DNA of 31,801 nucleotides. It comes from CANKBT01 sp038235705. GTDB taxonomy: Bacteria; Actinomycetota; Actinomycetes; Mycobacteriales; SCTD01. Of this stretch, positions 9,770-17,448 are shown one piece after another (position 1 is the first letter of the stretch; each line of letters begins with the position of its first letter). The notes under the pieces are model-generated. The model was not told the origin of the DNA. It saw only the letters and a list, made by a program, of their open reading frames with translations, and did no database searches. The translations under genes and the position numbers were made by a program. Where the stretch lies: the NCBI GenBank assembly GCA_038235705.1, contig JBBSTR010000024.1, forward strand, positions 1 to 31,801, written 5' to 3'.

Positions 9770-11386
9770 TCACCGCGCTCGCACCACGCGCGCCTCGTCC
9801 CAGACCGGCTCCGGCGTCTCGCGCACGACCCCGTCCGAGCCGAAGACCAGGAACCGGCCGAACCCGCGGGCGAACCAGCGGTCGTGGGTGACCGCCAGGA
9901 CGGTGCCGTCGAAGGCCGCGAGCCCGGCCTCGAGCGCCTCGGCCGACTCGAGGTCGAGGTTGTCGGTCGGCTCGTCGAGCAGCAGCATCGTGGCGCCGGA
10001 AAGCTCGAGCAGCAGCACCTGGAACCGGGCCTGCTGGCCGCCACTCATCCGGTCGAACGGCTGGTCGGCCTGGCCGTGCAGCTCGTAGCGTCGGAGGGCA
10101 CCCACCGCCTGCCCGCGCTCGAGCCCGCGACGTCGGTCGTCGCCGCGGTGCAGCACCTCGGCGAGCGTGCGGCCGGCAAGGTCCGGCGCGTCGTGGGTCT
10201 GGTTGAACCATCCCGGCTCGACCCGGGCGCCGAGCTTCACGACCCCGGTGTGCCGGACGTCCTGACCGGCGAGCAACCGCAGGAAGTGCGACTTGCCGGA
10301 GCCGTTGGAGCCGAGCACGGCGACCCGCTCGCCGTAGAACACCTCGAGGTCGAACGGCTGCATCAGCCCGGTCAGCTCGAGCCCGGCGATCGTCAGAGCG
10401 CGTAAGCCCGTACGCCCGCCGCCCAGCTTCATCGTCACCTGCTGGTCCACGACCTGCTCGGGCGGCGGACCGGCCTCCACGTATCTCTCGTAGCGCGTCT
10501 GCATGGCCCGGTAGCGCGACGCCATGTCCGGGCTGATCTTCGCCTGCTCCCGCAGCGTGATCATCAGCATCCGCAGCCGCTCGCGCTCGGCGTCCCAGCG
10601 CTTGTGCTCGTCGGCCAGCCGGTCGCGCCGCGCCTGCCGCGCCTCGGGATAGCCCGCGAACCCACCGCCGTGCACCCAGGTCCCGTGTGCCTCGATCGTG
10701 ACGACCCGGTTGGCCGTACGGGACAGCAGCTCGCGATCGTGCGAGATGAACAGCACCGTCTTGGTCGAGTCGGCCAGCGCGGCCTCCAGCCACCGCTTGC
10801 CCGGCACGTCGAGGTAGTTGTCCGGCTCGTCGAGCAGCAGCACCTGGGCCGGCCCGCGCAGCAGCGCCTCGAGCGCCAACCGCTTCTGCTCACCTCCCGA
10901 CAGGGTCGACAGCGACCGGAACTGGCACTGCTCGAACCCCACCCCGAGCGCCGCCGTCGTGCAGACGTCCCACAGCACCTCCGCCTCGTAGCCGCCGGCG
11001 TCGCCCCAGTCGGCCAGGGCTTGGGCGTACGCCATCTGGGTCTTCTCGTCGTCCGCCTCCATCATCGCCAGCTCGGCCGCAGCCAGGCCGCGTCCCGCCT
11101 CGGAGACCGCCGGGGGCGCGAGGTCCAGCAGCAGGTCACGGACCTCCTGATCGGTGATCGAGCCGATGAACTGCCGCATCACGCCGACCCCGCCCTCGGC
11201 CACGACCGTGCCCTCGCCGGGCACGAGATCACCGGCGATGATGCGCATCAGCGTGGTCTTGCCGGTCCCGTTCGCGCCGACCAACGCCGTCTTGGCGCCC
11301 TCGCCGACCCGGAACGCGACCTCGCTGAACAGCTCCCGCCCGTCCGGGAGCACGTAGGCGACCCGCTGCACGTCGACGTGACCCAT
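9770..11386 (-). CDS. ABC-F family ATP-binding protein
   Basis: Soluble protein with two ABC ATPase domains and no membrane segments; ABC-F members act on the ribosome in translation or antibiotic protection. Domain 1: Walker A GANGTGKT (37-44), signature LSGGE (162-166), Walker B LLLDEP (Asp186, Glu187), switch His217. Domain 2: Walker A GSNGSGKS (359-366), signature MSGGQ (447-451), Walker B LLLDEP (Asp471, Glu472), His501. A charged helical linker (about 245-315) joins them, as in ABC-F. Both Walker B motifs are followed by variants (DNYLD, TDNLD) of the usual TNHLD. It has 538 residues. No Shine-Dalgarno is seen; CAGACT lies 7 nt before the ATG. The substrate or drug cannot be read from sequence. 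Confidence 0.93.
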   Translation of the reverse strand: MGHVDVQRVAYVLPDGRELFSEVAFRVGEGAKTALVGANGTGKTTLMRIIAGDLVPGEGTVVAEGGVGVMRQFIGSITDQEVRDLLLDLAPPAVSEAGRGLAAAELAMMEADDEKTQMAYAQALADWGDAGGYEAEVLWDVCTTAALGVGFEQCQFRSLSTLSGGEQKRLALEALLRGPAQVLLLDEPDNYLDVPGKRWLEAALADSTKTVLFISHDRELLSRTANRVVTIEAHGTWVHGGGFAGYPEARQARRDRLADEHKRWDAERERLRMLMITLREQAKISPDMASRYRAMQTRYERYVEAGPPPEQVVDQQVTMKLGGGRTGLRALTIAGLELTGLMQPFDLEVFYGERVAVLGSNGSGKSHFLRLLAGQDVRHTGVVKLGARVEPGWFNQTHDAPDLAGRTLAEVLHRGDDRRRGLERGQAVGALRRYELHGQADQPFDRMSGGQQARFQVLLLELSGATMLLLDEPTDNLDLESAEALEAGLAAFDGTVLAVTHDRWFARGFGRFLVFGSDGVVRETPEPVWDEARVVRAR

Positions 11387-11423
11387 GCCGATCAGTCTGC
11401 CCGTCGCCGTCCACCGAGATCGG

Positions 11424-12383
11424 TCATCGGCAGCGCTCCCGATAGCCGTCCCAGTCCCAGCCCGCCAGAAACTCCTGCGCGGCCGTGCGCCCGGCTGCCG
11501 CCAGCCGGTCGGAGGTCGCCCGGGACAGGTCGAAGTCGATCACCGAGACCCCGTCGGTCGGGACGAAGATCGTGCGCTCGACCGTGCACGGCTCGTCGAT
11601 GTAGTCGTTGCCCTGGTCGGTCAGCAGCACGTCCAGCGAGGCAAGCCCGATCGCCAGCGGCCCCTCGACGTGCTTCGTGACCACCGTGCCGGGGCGGGTC
11701 GTCAGCCGCACCCCGAACGTCGGCCACCGCGGCTCGGCCGTGTCGGCGCGGTCGAACAGCCCCACCGGGAAGTTGCTGAGCAGTCCTCCGTCGACCCAGG
11801 TGGCACCCCTCACCCGCACGGGCTGGAAGAAGAACGGGATCGCTGCGCTCGCCCGCACCGCCCGGGCCACGCTGAACTCACGGGGGTCCACGTCATAGGC
11901 CGGCAGGTCCCAGGGCAGTCGCACCAGCCGCTGGCGCGACAGGTCCGACGCGGTCACCACCAGCGCGCTGTTGCGCCCCTCCGGCGCGGCCATCCCCGGC
12001 TCGTCCGGCAGCCACAGGTCGCCGAACGTCTCGACGCCGAGGTCCTTGAGGGCTCCGGTCATGAAGTCGAGCAGATACTTCCCCTCGTAGAGCCCGTCCT
12101 GCGCCAACAGCGCGATCCCTCGCCCGATCAGCGGGATCTTCCCCAGCCGGCTCGAGTCCCGGAACTTGGAGTAGTCGACGGTGGCCACGATGTCGGCCAG
12201 CCGCGACACCGGCTCGCCCGCCTTCTGCAGCGCGGCCACCAGGGCCGTCGTGATGGCGCCCGCCGATGTGCCCGCCACCCGCGGGAAGCTGTAGCCCGCC
12301 TCGGCGAGCGCCACCGCAGCCCCGGCCAGCCCGATCCCCTTGACGCCGCCGCCCTCGCACACCAGGTCTGCTCTGAGCTCCAT
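11424..12383 (-). CDS. Patatin-like phospholipase family protein
   Basis: Predicted serine lipase/acyl hydrolase with a Ser-Asp dyad. The oxyanion loop EGGGVKGIG (10-18), nucleophile elbow GTSAG with Ser40 (38-42) and the aspartate of DGG (198-200) are all present, so it should be active. It has 319 residues with no signal peptide, so it is probably cytosolic or membrane-associated. The frame extends to a TTG at 12413, but the ATG at 12383 puts the patatin domain at the N-terminus, as usual, and has TAGGTT 7 nt upstream (leaderless candidate). It follows truA, with a nested inverted repeat in the gap, and lies 37 bp before the ABC-F gene. The substrate is unknown. Confidence 0.93.
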   Translation of the reverse strand: MELRADLVCEGGGVKGIGLAGAAVALAEAGYSFPRVAGTSAGAITTALVAALQKAGEPVSRLADIVATVDYSKFRDSSRLGKIPLIGRGIALLAQDGLYEGKYLLDFMTGALKDLGVETFGDLWLPDEPGMAAPEGRNSALVVTASDLSRQRLVRLPWDLPAYDVDPREFSVARAVRASAAIPFFFQPVRVRGATWVDGGLLSNFPVGLFDRADTAEPRWPTFGVRLTTRPGTVVTKHVEGPLAIGLASLDVLLTDQGNDYIDEPCTVERTIFVPTDGVSVIDFDLSRATSDRLAAAGRTAAQEFLAGWDWDGYRERCR

Positions 12384-12390
12384 GCCGCAC

Positions 12391-12396
12391 AACCTA
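12391..12396 (-). promoter_or_regulatory. Candidate -10 hexamer of a leaderless patatin-gene promoter
   Basis: Minus-strand TAGGTT sits exactly 7 nt before the ATG at 12383, with no ribosome binding site between. This favours 12383 over the TTG at 12413 as the start of the patatin gene. Confidence 0.45.
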
Positions 12397-12437
12397 GGCA
12401 TGGGGTCCGACAAGCAGTCTCAAGGGCCCGACCCCCT

Positions 12438-12514
12438 GGATGCTTGGGCACCGATCTGCACTGACCGACCGATCAGTGCCGCCGGCCGGCGCAACGACGG
12501 GTGCCCAAGCATCC
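12438..12514. repeat. 77-bp nested inverted repeat between truA and the patatin gene
   Basis: Outer arms GGATGCTTGGGCACC (12438-12452) and its exact complement (12500-12514) are 15 bp and perfect. Inside is a second perfect 7-bp inverted repeat, GCACTGA (12458-12464) with TCAGTGC (12473-12479), and a self-complementary GCCGGCCGGC (12481-12490). The right arm starts 5 bp beyond the truA stop. It can act as a terminator for truA, but the two-level structure is larger than needed and could be a small repeat element or protein-binding site. Confidence 0.85.
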
Positions 12515-12519
12515 GCCGG

Positions 12520-13320
12520 TCAGAGGGCACGCCGCATCCGGCGGGTGATCTCCTGACGGGCCAGCAGCTCGTCATCCGGCGGATAGCCGACCGCCTCCAG
12601 GCACAGGCCGTGCGGCGGCGCCACCATGACGGCGCTGACCCGCTCGCGCGCGGTCAGCAGCGAGCCAGGCCAGTCCGCGCCTCGCCGCCCCTCGCCCACC
12701 GCCAGCAGCGCGCCGACCAGCGAGCGCACCATCGAGTGGCAGAACGCGTCGGCCTGCACCGTCGCGACCAGCGTGCCGCGCTCGTCCCGGTCCCAGTCGA
12801 ACCGCTGCAGCCCGCGGACCGTCGTCGCCCCCTCGCGCCGCTTGCAGAACGCCGCGAAGTCGTGCTCGCCCACCAGCCTCGCGCTCGCCTCCCGGAGAGC
12901 GTCAAGGTCGAGCACGCCGGGCCAGACGAGCGTCTCCGTACGCCGTAGCGGGTCCCCCGGTCCGTCCGCCACCCGGTAGGCGTACCGACGCCAGATGCCC
13001 GAGAACCTGGCGTCGAACCCCTCCGGAGCCGTCGCCACGGACCACACCCGGATGTCCGGCGGCAGCAGCCCGTTCAGCCTGCGAAGCAGCAACCGGTCCT
13101 CGGCCACGGCCGGCTCGAGGTCGACGTGCGCCACCTGCCCGCGGGCGTGCACGCCGGCGTCCGTGCGCCCGGCGACCGTCAGCCTCGGGGCCTCGCCCCG
13201 GCAGAGCGTCCCGAGCGCTCCCTCGAGCAGACCCTGCACCGTACGAAGCCCGGGCTGCGTCGCCCAGCCGGAGAACTCCGTCCCGTCGTACGCCAGATCG
13301 AGCCGCACCCGCGTCGTCAC
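12520..13320 (-). CDS. truA: tRNA pseudouridine(38-40) synthase
   Basis: Isomerises uridines 38-40 in the tRNA anticodon arm to pseudouridine. The catalytic aspartate is Asp54 in GRTDAGVHA; other family segments are LAYDGTEFSGWATQ near the N-terminus, RYAYRV, HDFAAFC and the C-terminal MVRSLVGALLAVGEGR. The frame is open up to 13377, but GTG at 13320 is chosen because VRLDLAYDGT is the usual beginning and the upstream residues are unlike the family; this gives 266 residues. truA normally follows rplQ directly in actinobacteria; here a plus-strand hydrolase gene lies between them, so truA must use its own promoter in the 65-bp divergent gap. Confidence 0.96.
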   Translation of the reverse strand: MTTRVRLDLAYDGTEFSGWATQPGLRTVQGLLEGALGTLCRGEAPRLTVAGRTDAGVHARGQVAHVDLEPAVAEDRLLLRRLNGLLPPDIRVWSVATAPEGFDARFSGIWRRYAYRVADGPGDPLRRTETLVWPGVLDLDALREASARLVGEHDFAAFCKRREGATTVRGLQRFDWDRDERGTLVATVQADAFCHSMVRSLVGALLAVGEGRRGADWPGSLLTARERVSAVMVAPPHGLCLEAVGYPPDDELLARQEITRRMRRAL

Positions 13321-13371
13321 CGCACCAGCATGCCGCTCTCGACGGCCGGGACCGGGAACCTTCGTCGGCCC

Positions 13372-13377
13372 TAGCAT
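13372..13377 (+). promoter_or_regulatory. Candidate -10 hexamer of a leaderless hydrolase promoter
   Basis: TAGCAT ends 8 nt before the GTG at 13386 in the short gap between divergent truA and the hydrolase. No ribosome binding site precedes that GTG. A -35 element is not obvious. Confidence 0.4.
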
Positions 13378-13385
13378 CGGGCCCT

Positions 13386-14078
13386 GTGGAGACCCGGACG
13401 GTCACGGCCAACGGCGTACGGATCGCGTGCCAGCTGCAGGGGGACCCCACCGCTCCGACGATGGTCCTGCTGCATGCGACCGGTGAGACCTCGGCCGGCT
13501 GGGCGGCGGTGGCCCGCTCGTTCTCGGGCACGTTTCACGTCGTCGCCCTGGACCTGCGTGGTCACGGCGCGAGCGAGTGGCCGGGTGACTACAGCCTCGA
13601 GCTGATGCGTGACGACGTGCTCGGGGTGCTGGACGCGCTGTCTCTCGCCGACGTCACGCTGGTCGGCCACTCGCTCGGCGGCGTGGTCGCCTACCTCGTG
13701 GCCGCGGCTACCGGCCGCTCGGACCGGGTGCGGCGACTGGTCGTCGAGGACGCCTGCCCGCCGTACCCGCGCGAGGCCACCGTTCCGGACCGTCCACCCG
13801 GGAGGCTGGCCTTCGACTGGGACCTCGTCGCGCCCCTACGGACCCAGCTGAACGACCCCGGTCGCCACTTCTGGCCCGCGCTGGCCGCCATCACCGCACC
13901 GACCCTGGTCGTCGGCGGCGGTCCCACGAGCCCGATCCCGCAGGAGCTGCTGTCCGAGGTCGTCGCCACCGTGCGGGACGGCGAGCTGGTCACGATCGGC
14001 GTGGGGCACATGATCCACACCGAAGCGCAGGAGGACTTCGTCGCCGCGCTGCAGGACTGGCTCGCCCGCCACCCCTGA
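13386..14078 (+). CDS. Alpha/beta-fold hydrolase
   Basis: Predicted cytosolic hydrolase of 230 residues. The nucleophile elbow GHSLGG gives Ser96; the oxyanion region is LLHATGE (about 28-34); DLRGHGAS is the conserved strand-4 turn; and GVGHMIH near the C-terminus supplies the catalytic His. The usual acidic residue after strand 7 is replaced by GGGPTSP; the acid may be at another position, such as the Glu-Asp of VVEDACPP. The cap region is short. No signal peptide is seen and the substrate cannot be predicted. It is one of only three plus-strand genes in the window and converges on rplQ. The GTG start has TAGCAT 8 nt upstream. Confidence 0.92.
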   Translation: METRTVTANGVRIACQLQGDPTAPTMVLLHATGETSAGWAAVARSFSGTFHVVALDLRGHGASEWPGDYSLELMRDDVLGVLDALSLADVTLVGHSLGGVVAYLVAAATGRSDRVRRLVVEDACPPYPREATVPDRPPGRLAFDWDLVAPLRTQLNDPGRHFWPALAAITAPTLVVGGGPTSPIPQELLSEVVATVRDGELVTIGVGHMIHTEAQEDFVAALQDWLARHP

Positions 14079-14116
14079 GCCTGGCGCTGCTCGCGTCGAG
14101 CGGGACCCGGGTGCGC

Positions 14117-14221
14117 CTGCGTCCACCTCGGCGCGGGCGGGCCATGTGCACGCGGCAGAAGCCCACGCATGCTGGGGGACGACCAGCGTCCCGAGCCTGT
14201 GTCGGGCTGAGGTGGACGCAG
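14117..14221. repeat. 105-bp element with 16-bp terminal inverted repeats
   Basis: Left arm 14117-14132 and right arm 14206-14221 match at 15 of 16 positions (CTGCGTCCACCTC perfect). The 73-bp interior has smaller complementary pieces such as GGGAC/GTCCC and GCATGC. It lies in the gap between the converging hydrolase and rplQ genes. It may be a terminator for the hydrolase or a small non-coding repeat element. The arms differ in sequence from those of the 12438-12514 repeat. Confidence 0.75.
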
Positions 14222-14258
14222 ACACACCCGCAGACGGCGCGTGCGACCCGGACAGCCC

Positions 14259-14294
14259 ACGAGCCCGCCCCCCTCGTGCTGGGGACGGGCTCGT
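14259..14294. terminator. Terminator after rplQ (also facing the hydrolase)
   Basis: Perfect 9-bp outer stem ACGAGCCCG / CGGGCTCGT with an additional CCCC/GGGG pairing inside, 15 bp past the rplQ stop codon. It lies between convergent genes and is nearly symmetric, so it can end both the alpha-operon message and read-through from the hydrolase. Confidence 0.75.
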
Positions 14295-14309
14295 CGGGCG
14301 TGCGGAGAC

Positions 14310-15032
14310 CTAGCTGGTCTCGGTGTCCTTGGCCTCGAGCACCTCGTCGGCGGCCTCGTCGACCTGCGTCGAGCCGGCGTCGACCGAGGACGCGTCCGGG
14401 GTGATCGGGGCGACCGGGTCAGCACCGGACTGCTCCGGCGCGGCCACGGGCTCGACCGGCTCGACGGTGACGTTCTCGTCCGCTGCAGCCTGGGCCTCGG
14501 CAGCGGCGTCGGGCTCGGTGCTCGTGCCGCCCTCGGACGCAACACCAGCGGCAGTCTCGCTGACCCCGCTGATGCCGGCCGCCGCCTCGGCGGTCGCCGC
14601 CGACGGCGCCTTGCGCGACGCGGACTTGGTGCCGCGGGCCCGCTCGGCCTCGCCGACCGCGGTCTGCGCGACAGTCAGGCCCTCGACCAGCTCGATGATC
14701 GCCATCGGGGCGTTGTCGCCCTTGCGCGGTCCGAGCTTGACGATGCGGGTGTAGCCGCCGGGCCGGTTCGCGTAGCGCGGACCGATCTCGGCGAACAGCT
14801 CGTGCACGATCGACTTGTCGCGGATGACCTTGAGCACCTGACGGCGGGCGTGCAGGTCGCCGCGCTTGCCGAAGGTGATGAGCTTCTCGGCGTGCGGCCG
14901 CAGTCGCTTCGCCTTGCTCTCGGTCGTGGTGATCCGTCCGTGCTCGAACAGCTGCGTGCAGAGGTTCGCGAGCATCAGTCGCTCGTGGGCGGGGCTGCCA
15001 CCCATCCGGGGGCCCTTGTTCGGGGTAGGCAT
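14310..15032 (-). CDS. rplQ: 50S ribosomal protein L17 with long acidic C-terminal tail
   Basis: Large-subunit protein near the peptide exit tunnel. Residues 1-120 form the L17 core (MGGSPAHERLMLANL, ITTTESKAKRLRPHAEKLIT, RPGGYTRIVKLGPRKGDNAPM). Residues 121-240 form an Ala/Glu/Thr/Val-rich acidic tail with no fold visible, doubling the protein. Actinobacterial L17 often has a C-terminal extension, but about 120 residues is on the long side. ATG has AAGGAGAG 4 nt upstream. It is the last gene of the alpha operon, 88 bp after rpoA, followed by a strong hairpin. Confidence 0.97.
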   Translation of the reverse strand: MPTPNKGPRMGGSPAHERLMLANLCTQLFEHGRITTTESKAKRLRPHAEKLITFGKRGDLHARRQVLKVIRDKSIVHELFAEIGPRYANRPGGYTRIVKLGPRKGDNAPMAIIELVEGLTVAQTAVGEAERARGTKSASRKAPSAATAEAAAGISGVSETAAGVASEGGTSTEPDAAAEAQAAADENVTVEPVEPVAAPEQSGADPVAPITPDASSVDAGSTQVDEAADEVLEAKDTETS

Positions 15033-15120
15033 GTCTCTCCTTGCAGAGCGGGACCGTCAAGGTCCGTGGGGGCGCCGCCGCGGTCGCGGGGGCCCTGACG
15101 TGCAGGTCGTGCGGAAGGAC

Positions 15121-16155
15121 CTAGAGCTCTTCGGTCTCCTGCAGGGAGGCGCTGTCGTCCGCCGCCTCGTCGTCGTCGGTGCCGTAGCTGCCCACGATCT
15201 GGCTCGGGTCGAACCCGGGCGGGCTGTCCTTGAGGGCGAGACCCATCGAGTGCAGCTTGATCTTGACCTCGTCGATCGACTTCGCACCGAAGTTGCGGAT
15301 GTCGAGCAGGTCGGCCTCAGAGCGGGAGACCAGCTCACCGACCGTGTGCACGCCCTCGCGCTTGAGGCAGTTGTAGGAGCGGACCGTCAGGTCCATGTCC
15401 TCGATCGGCAGCGCGAGGTCCGCGGCGAGCGCGGCGTCCGTCGGGGACGGGCCGATGTCGATGCCCTCGGCCTGCTCGTTGAGCTCCTGCGCAAGGCCGA
15501 AGAGGCCGACGAGCGTCTTGCCGGCGCTGGCTACCGCGTCACGCGGCGTCATGCCCGGCTTCGTCTCGACGTCGAGGATGAGCCGGTCGAAGTCGGTGCG
15601 CTGCTCGACGCGGGTCGCCTCGACCTTGTAGGTGACCTTGAGGACCGGGCTGTAGATCGAGTCGACCGGGATGCGGCCGATCTCCTGACCGGCCTGCTTG
15701 TTCTGCACGGCCGAGACGTAGCCGCGGCCCCGCTCGACGGTCAGCTCGATCTCGAGCCGCCCCTTGTCGTTGAGGGTGGCGATGTGCAGCTCCGGGGTGT
15801 GCACCTCGACGCCGGCGGGCGGCGCGATGTCGGCAGCGGTGACCGGGCCGGGGCCCTGCTTGCGCAGGTACATCACGACCGGCTCGTCGCTCTCAGAGGA
15901 GACGACCAGCTCCTTGAGGTTCAAAATGAGGTCGGTGACGTCCTCCTTCACCCCCGGGACGGTGGTGAACTCGTGGAGGACACCGTCGATGCGGATGCTC
16001 GTGACGGCCGCGCCAGGGATGGAGCTGAGGAGGGTGCGGCGCAGAGAGTTGCCGAGGGTGTAGCCGAAGCCCGGCTCGAGCGGCTCCAGGATGAACCGCG
16101 AGCGGTGCTCGCTGACCGATTCCTCGGTGAGGGTCGGGCGCTGTGCGATGAGCAC
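15121..16155 (-). CDS. rpoA: DNA-directed RNA polymerase subunit alpha
   Basis: Alpha subunit: the N-terminal domain dimerises and scaffolds beta and beta-prime, and the C-terminal domain contacts UP elements and activators. The NTD shows LEPGFGYTLGNSLRRTLLSSIPG (first part) and KVTYKVEATRVEQRTDFD; the CTD (about 245-320) shows LTVRSYNCLKREGVHTVGEL and LLDIRNFGAKSIDEVK. It has 344 residues ending in an acidic tail. The GTG start has AAAGGA upstream. It is separated from rpsD by 170 bp, much longer than neighbouring gaps, containing an 11-bp-stem hairpin, so rpoA-rplQ may be transcribed partly on its own. Confidence 0.99.
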   Translation of the reverse strand: MLIAQRPTLTEESVSEHRSRFILEPLEPGFGYTLGNSLRRTLLSSIPGAAVTSIRIDGVLHEFTTVPGVKEDVTDLILNLKELVVSSESDEPVVMYLRKQGPGPVTAADIAPPAGVEVHTPELHIATLNDKGRLEIELTVERGRGYVSAVQNKQAGQEIGRIPVDSIYSPVLKVTYKVEATRVEQRTDFDRLILDVETKPGMTPRDAVASAGKTLVGLFGLAQELNEQAEGIDIGPSPTDAALAADLALPIEDMDLTVRSYNCLKREGVHTVGELVSRSEADLLDIRNFGAKSIDEVKIKLHSMGLALKDSPPGFDPSQIVGSYGTDDDEAADDSASLQETEEL

Positions 16156-16289
16156 GAAAAGTCCTTTCGGGGGACTGTGCCGCGACGACCGCCATATGAC
16201 GTCGCGTGGGGTGCCCGGGGTGGCGAGGCTCGGGCTGAGGTCGGTACGGGTGGTGCGTGCCGCAGACCGATGTACGGGCTGTCAGCGGA

Positions 16290-16319
16290 CCGGTGGGCTG
16301 CCGTTCGACAGCCCACCGG
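16290..16319 (-). terminator. Strong hairpin between rpsD and rpoA
   Basis: Perfect 11-bp stem CCGGTGGGCTG / CAGCCCACCGG with an 8-nt loop, 6 bp past the rpsD stop codon. No U tract follows. As the alpha operon continues into rpoA, this is likely a partial terminator, attenuator or RNA-processing/stability hairpin. The remaining 134 bp to rpoA contain no gene that I can see. Confidence 0.65.
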
Positions 16320-16325
16320 GGACGA

Positions 16326-16949
16326 CTACTTGCTGTAGAGCTCGACGATCAGCTGCTCGGTGACCGGGGTGTCGATCACCTGACGGGCCGGCAGCGCGTG
16401 CACGAGCACCCGGGACTGGCTCGCGATGACCTCGAGCCAGGCAGGAGCGGGCCGGTCGACCGTCTCGCGGGCGATGATGTAGGGCGTCAGCTCGCGGCTC
16501 TTCGGCCGGATCTCGACGATGTCGTTCGGCGACACCCGGTAGGACGGGATGTCGACCTTCTTGCCGTTGACCAGGATGTGCCCGTGACGCACGGCCTGAC
16601 GGGCATGGTCACGAGACTGGACGAACCCTGCCCGGTAGACGACGTTGTCGAGCCTGGTCTCCAAGATGATGAGCAGGTTCTCGCCGGTCTTGCCGGTCTT
16701 GGCGTTGGCCTCTTCGTAGTAGCCCCGGAACTGCTTCTCGAGGATCCCGTAGATGCGCGCGCACTTCTGCTTCTCGCGCTTCTGCAGCAAGTATTCGGAG
16801 TCCTTGGTCCGACCGCGACCGTGGTCGCCCGGCGGGTAGGGCCGGATCTCGATCGGGCACTTCGGCGACTCGCACTTGCTGCCCTTGAGGAACAGCTTCA
16901 TCTTCTCGCGACGGCAGCGGCGGCAGTCGGCGCCGGTGTAGCGGGCCAT
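16326..16949 (-). CDS. rpsD: 30S ribosomal protein S4 (zinc-binding form)
   Basis: Primary 16S rRNA-binding protein that nucleates small-subunit assembly. The N-terminus has four cysteines, C9xxC12 and C26x4C31, marking the zinc-binding (C+) version; the S4 RNA-binding domain follows (RLDNVVYRAGF, HGHILVNGKKVDIPSY). It has 207 residues. The ATG is preceded by GGAG. In some actinobacteria a zinc-independent paralogue elsewhere is derepressed under zinc starvation; none is in this window. It lies 42 bp after rpsK and before a strong hairpin. Confidence 0.98.
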   Translation of the reverse strand: MARYTGADCRRCRREKMKLFLKGSKCESPKCPIEIRPYPPGDHGRGRTKDSEYLLQKREKQKCARIYGILEKQFRGYYEEANAKTGKTGENLLIILETRLDNVVYRAGFVQSRDHARQAVRHGHILVNGKKVDIPSYRVSPNDIVEIRPKSRELTPYIIARETVDRPAPAWLEVIASQSRVLVHALPARQVIDTPVTEQLIVELYSK

Positions 16950-16991
16950 GTCAGAACTCTCCGGTCGTGAGGAAGGTGGTCATCGACGGCA

Positions 16992-17399
16992 TCAGACCCG
17001 CCGACGCTTGGACGGCCGGCAGCCGTTGTGCGGCACCGGGGTCACGTCGGAGATCGCCCCGACCTCGAGGCCGGCGGCCTGCAGCGAACGGATGGCGGTC
17101 TCGCGGCCCGAGCCCGGGCCCTTGACGAAGACGTCGACCTTCTTCATGCCGTGCTCCTGCGCCTTGCGGGCACAGGACTCGGCAGCCATCTGCGCGGCGT
17201 AGGGCGTCGACTTCCTGGAGCCCTTGAAGCCGACGTGCCCGGCGGAGGCCCAGCTGATGACGTTGCCCTGCGGGTCGCTGATCGTCACGATCGTGTTGTT
17301 GAACGTCGACTTGATGTGCGCCTGGCCGTGGGCGATGTTCTTCTTCTCCTTGCGCCGGACCTTCTTGACGCCGGTGCCGGTACGGGTCTTGGGGGGCAC
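16992..17399 (-). CDS. rpsK: 30S ribosomal protein S11
   Basis: Platform protein of the small subunit near the mRNA exit. The 135-residue product has a basic N-terminal extension (KKVRRKEKKNIAHGQAHI) typical of actinobacteria, then FNNTIVTISD, the SAGHVGFKGSRKSTPYAAQ segment (start) and the terminal signature DVTPVPHNGCRPSKRRRV. The GTG start is preceded by AAGGAG. It lies 49 bp after rpsM and 42 bp before rpsD. Confidence 0.98.
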   Translation of the reverse strand: MPPKTRTGTGVKKVRRKEKKNIAHGQAHIKSTFNNTIVTISDPQGNVISWASAGHVGFKGSRKSTPYAAQMAAESCARKAQEHGMKKVDVFVKGPGSGRETAIRSLQAAGLEVGAISDVTPVPHNGCRPSKRRRV

Positions 17400-17448
17400 T
17401 AGAGCTCCTTGCTGAGGTGGACGGTGGCGGGCACGCAGATGTCAGCCA

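Noticed and set aside
7822..10044. 740-residue minus-strand frame opposite the kinase
   Set aside because: Antisense to a complete histidine kinase; Arg/Gly/Pro-rich composition.
12384..12413. TTG start of the patatin gene at 12413
   Set aside because: It has no ribosome binding site; the internal ATG fits the domain start and has a -10-like element at the right distance.
14866..16338. 490-residue plus-strand frame opposite rplQ/rpoA
   Set aside because: Antisense shadow of conserved rpoA; composition is low-complexity Val/Asp/Arg/Leu.
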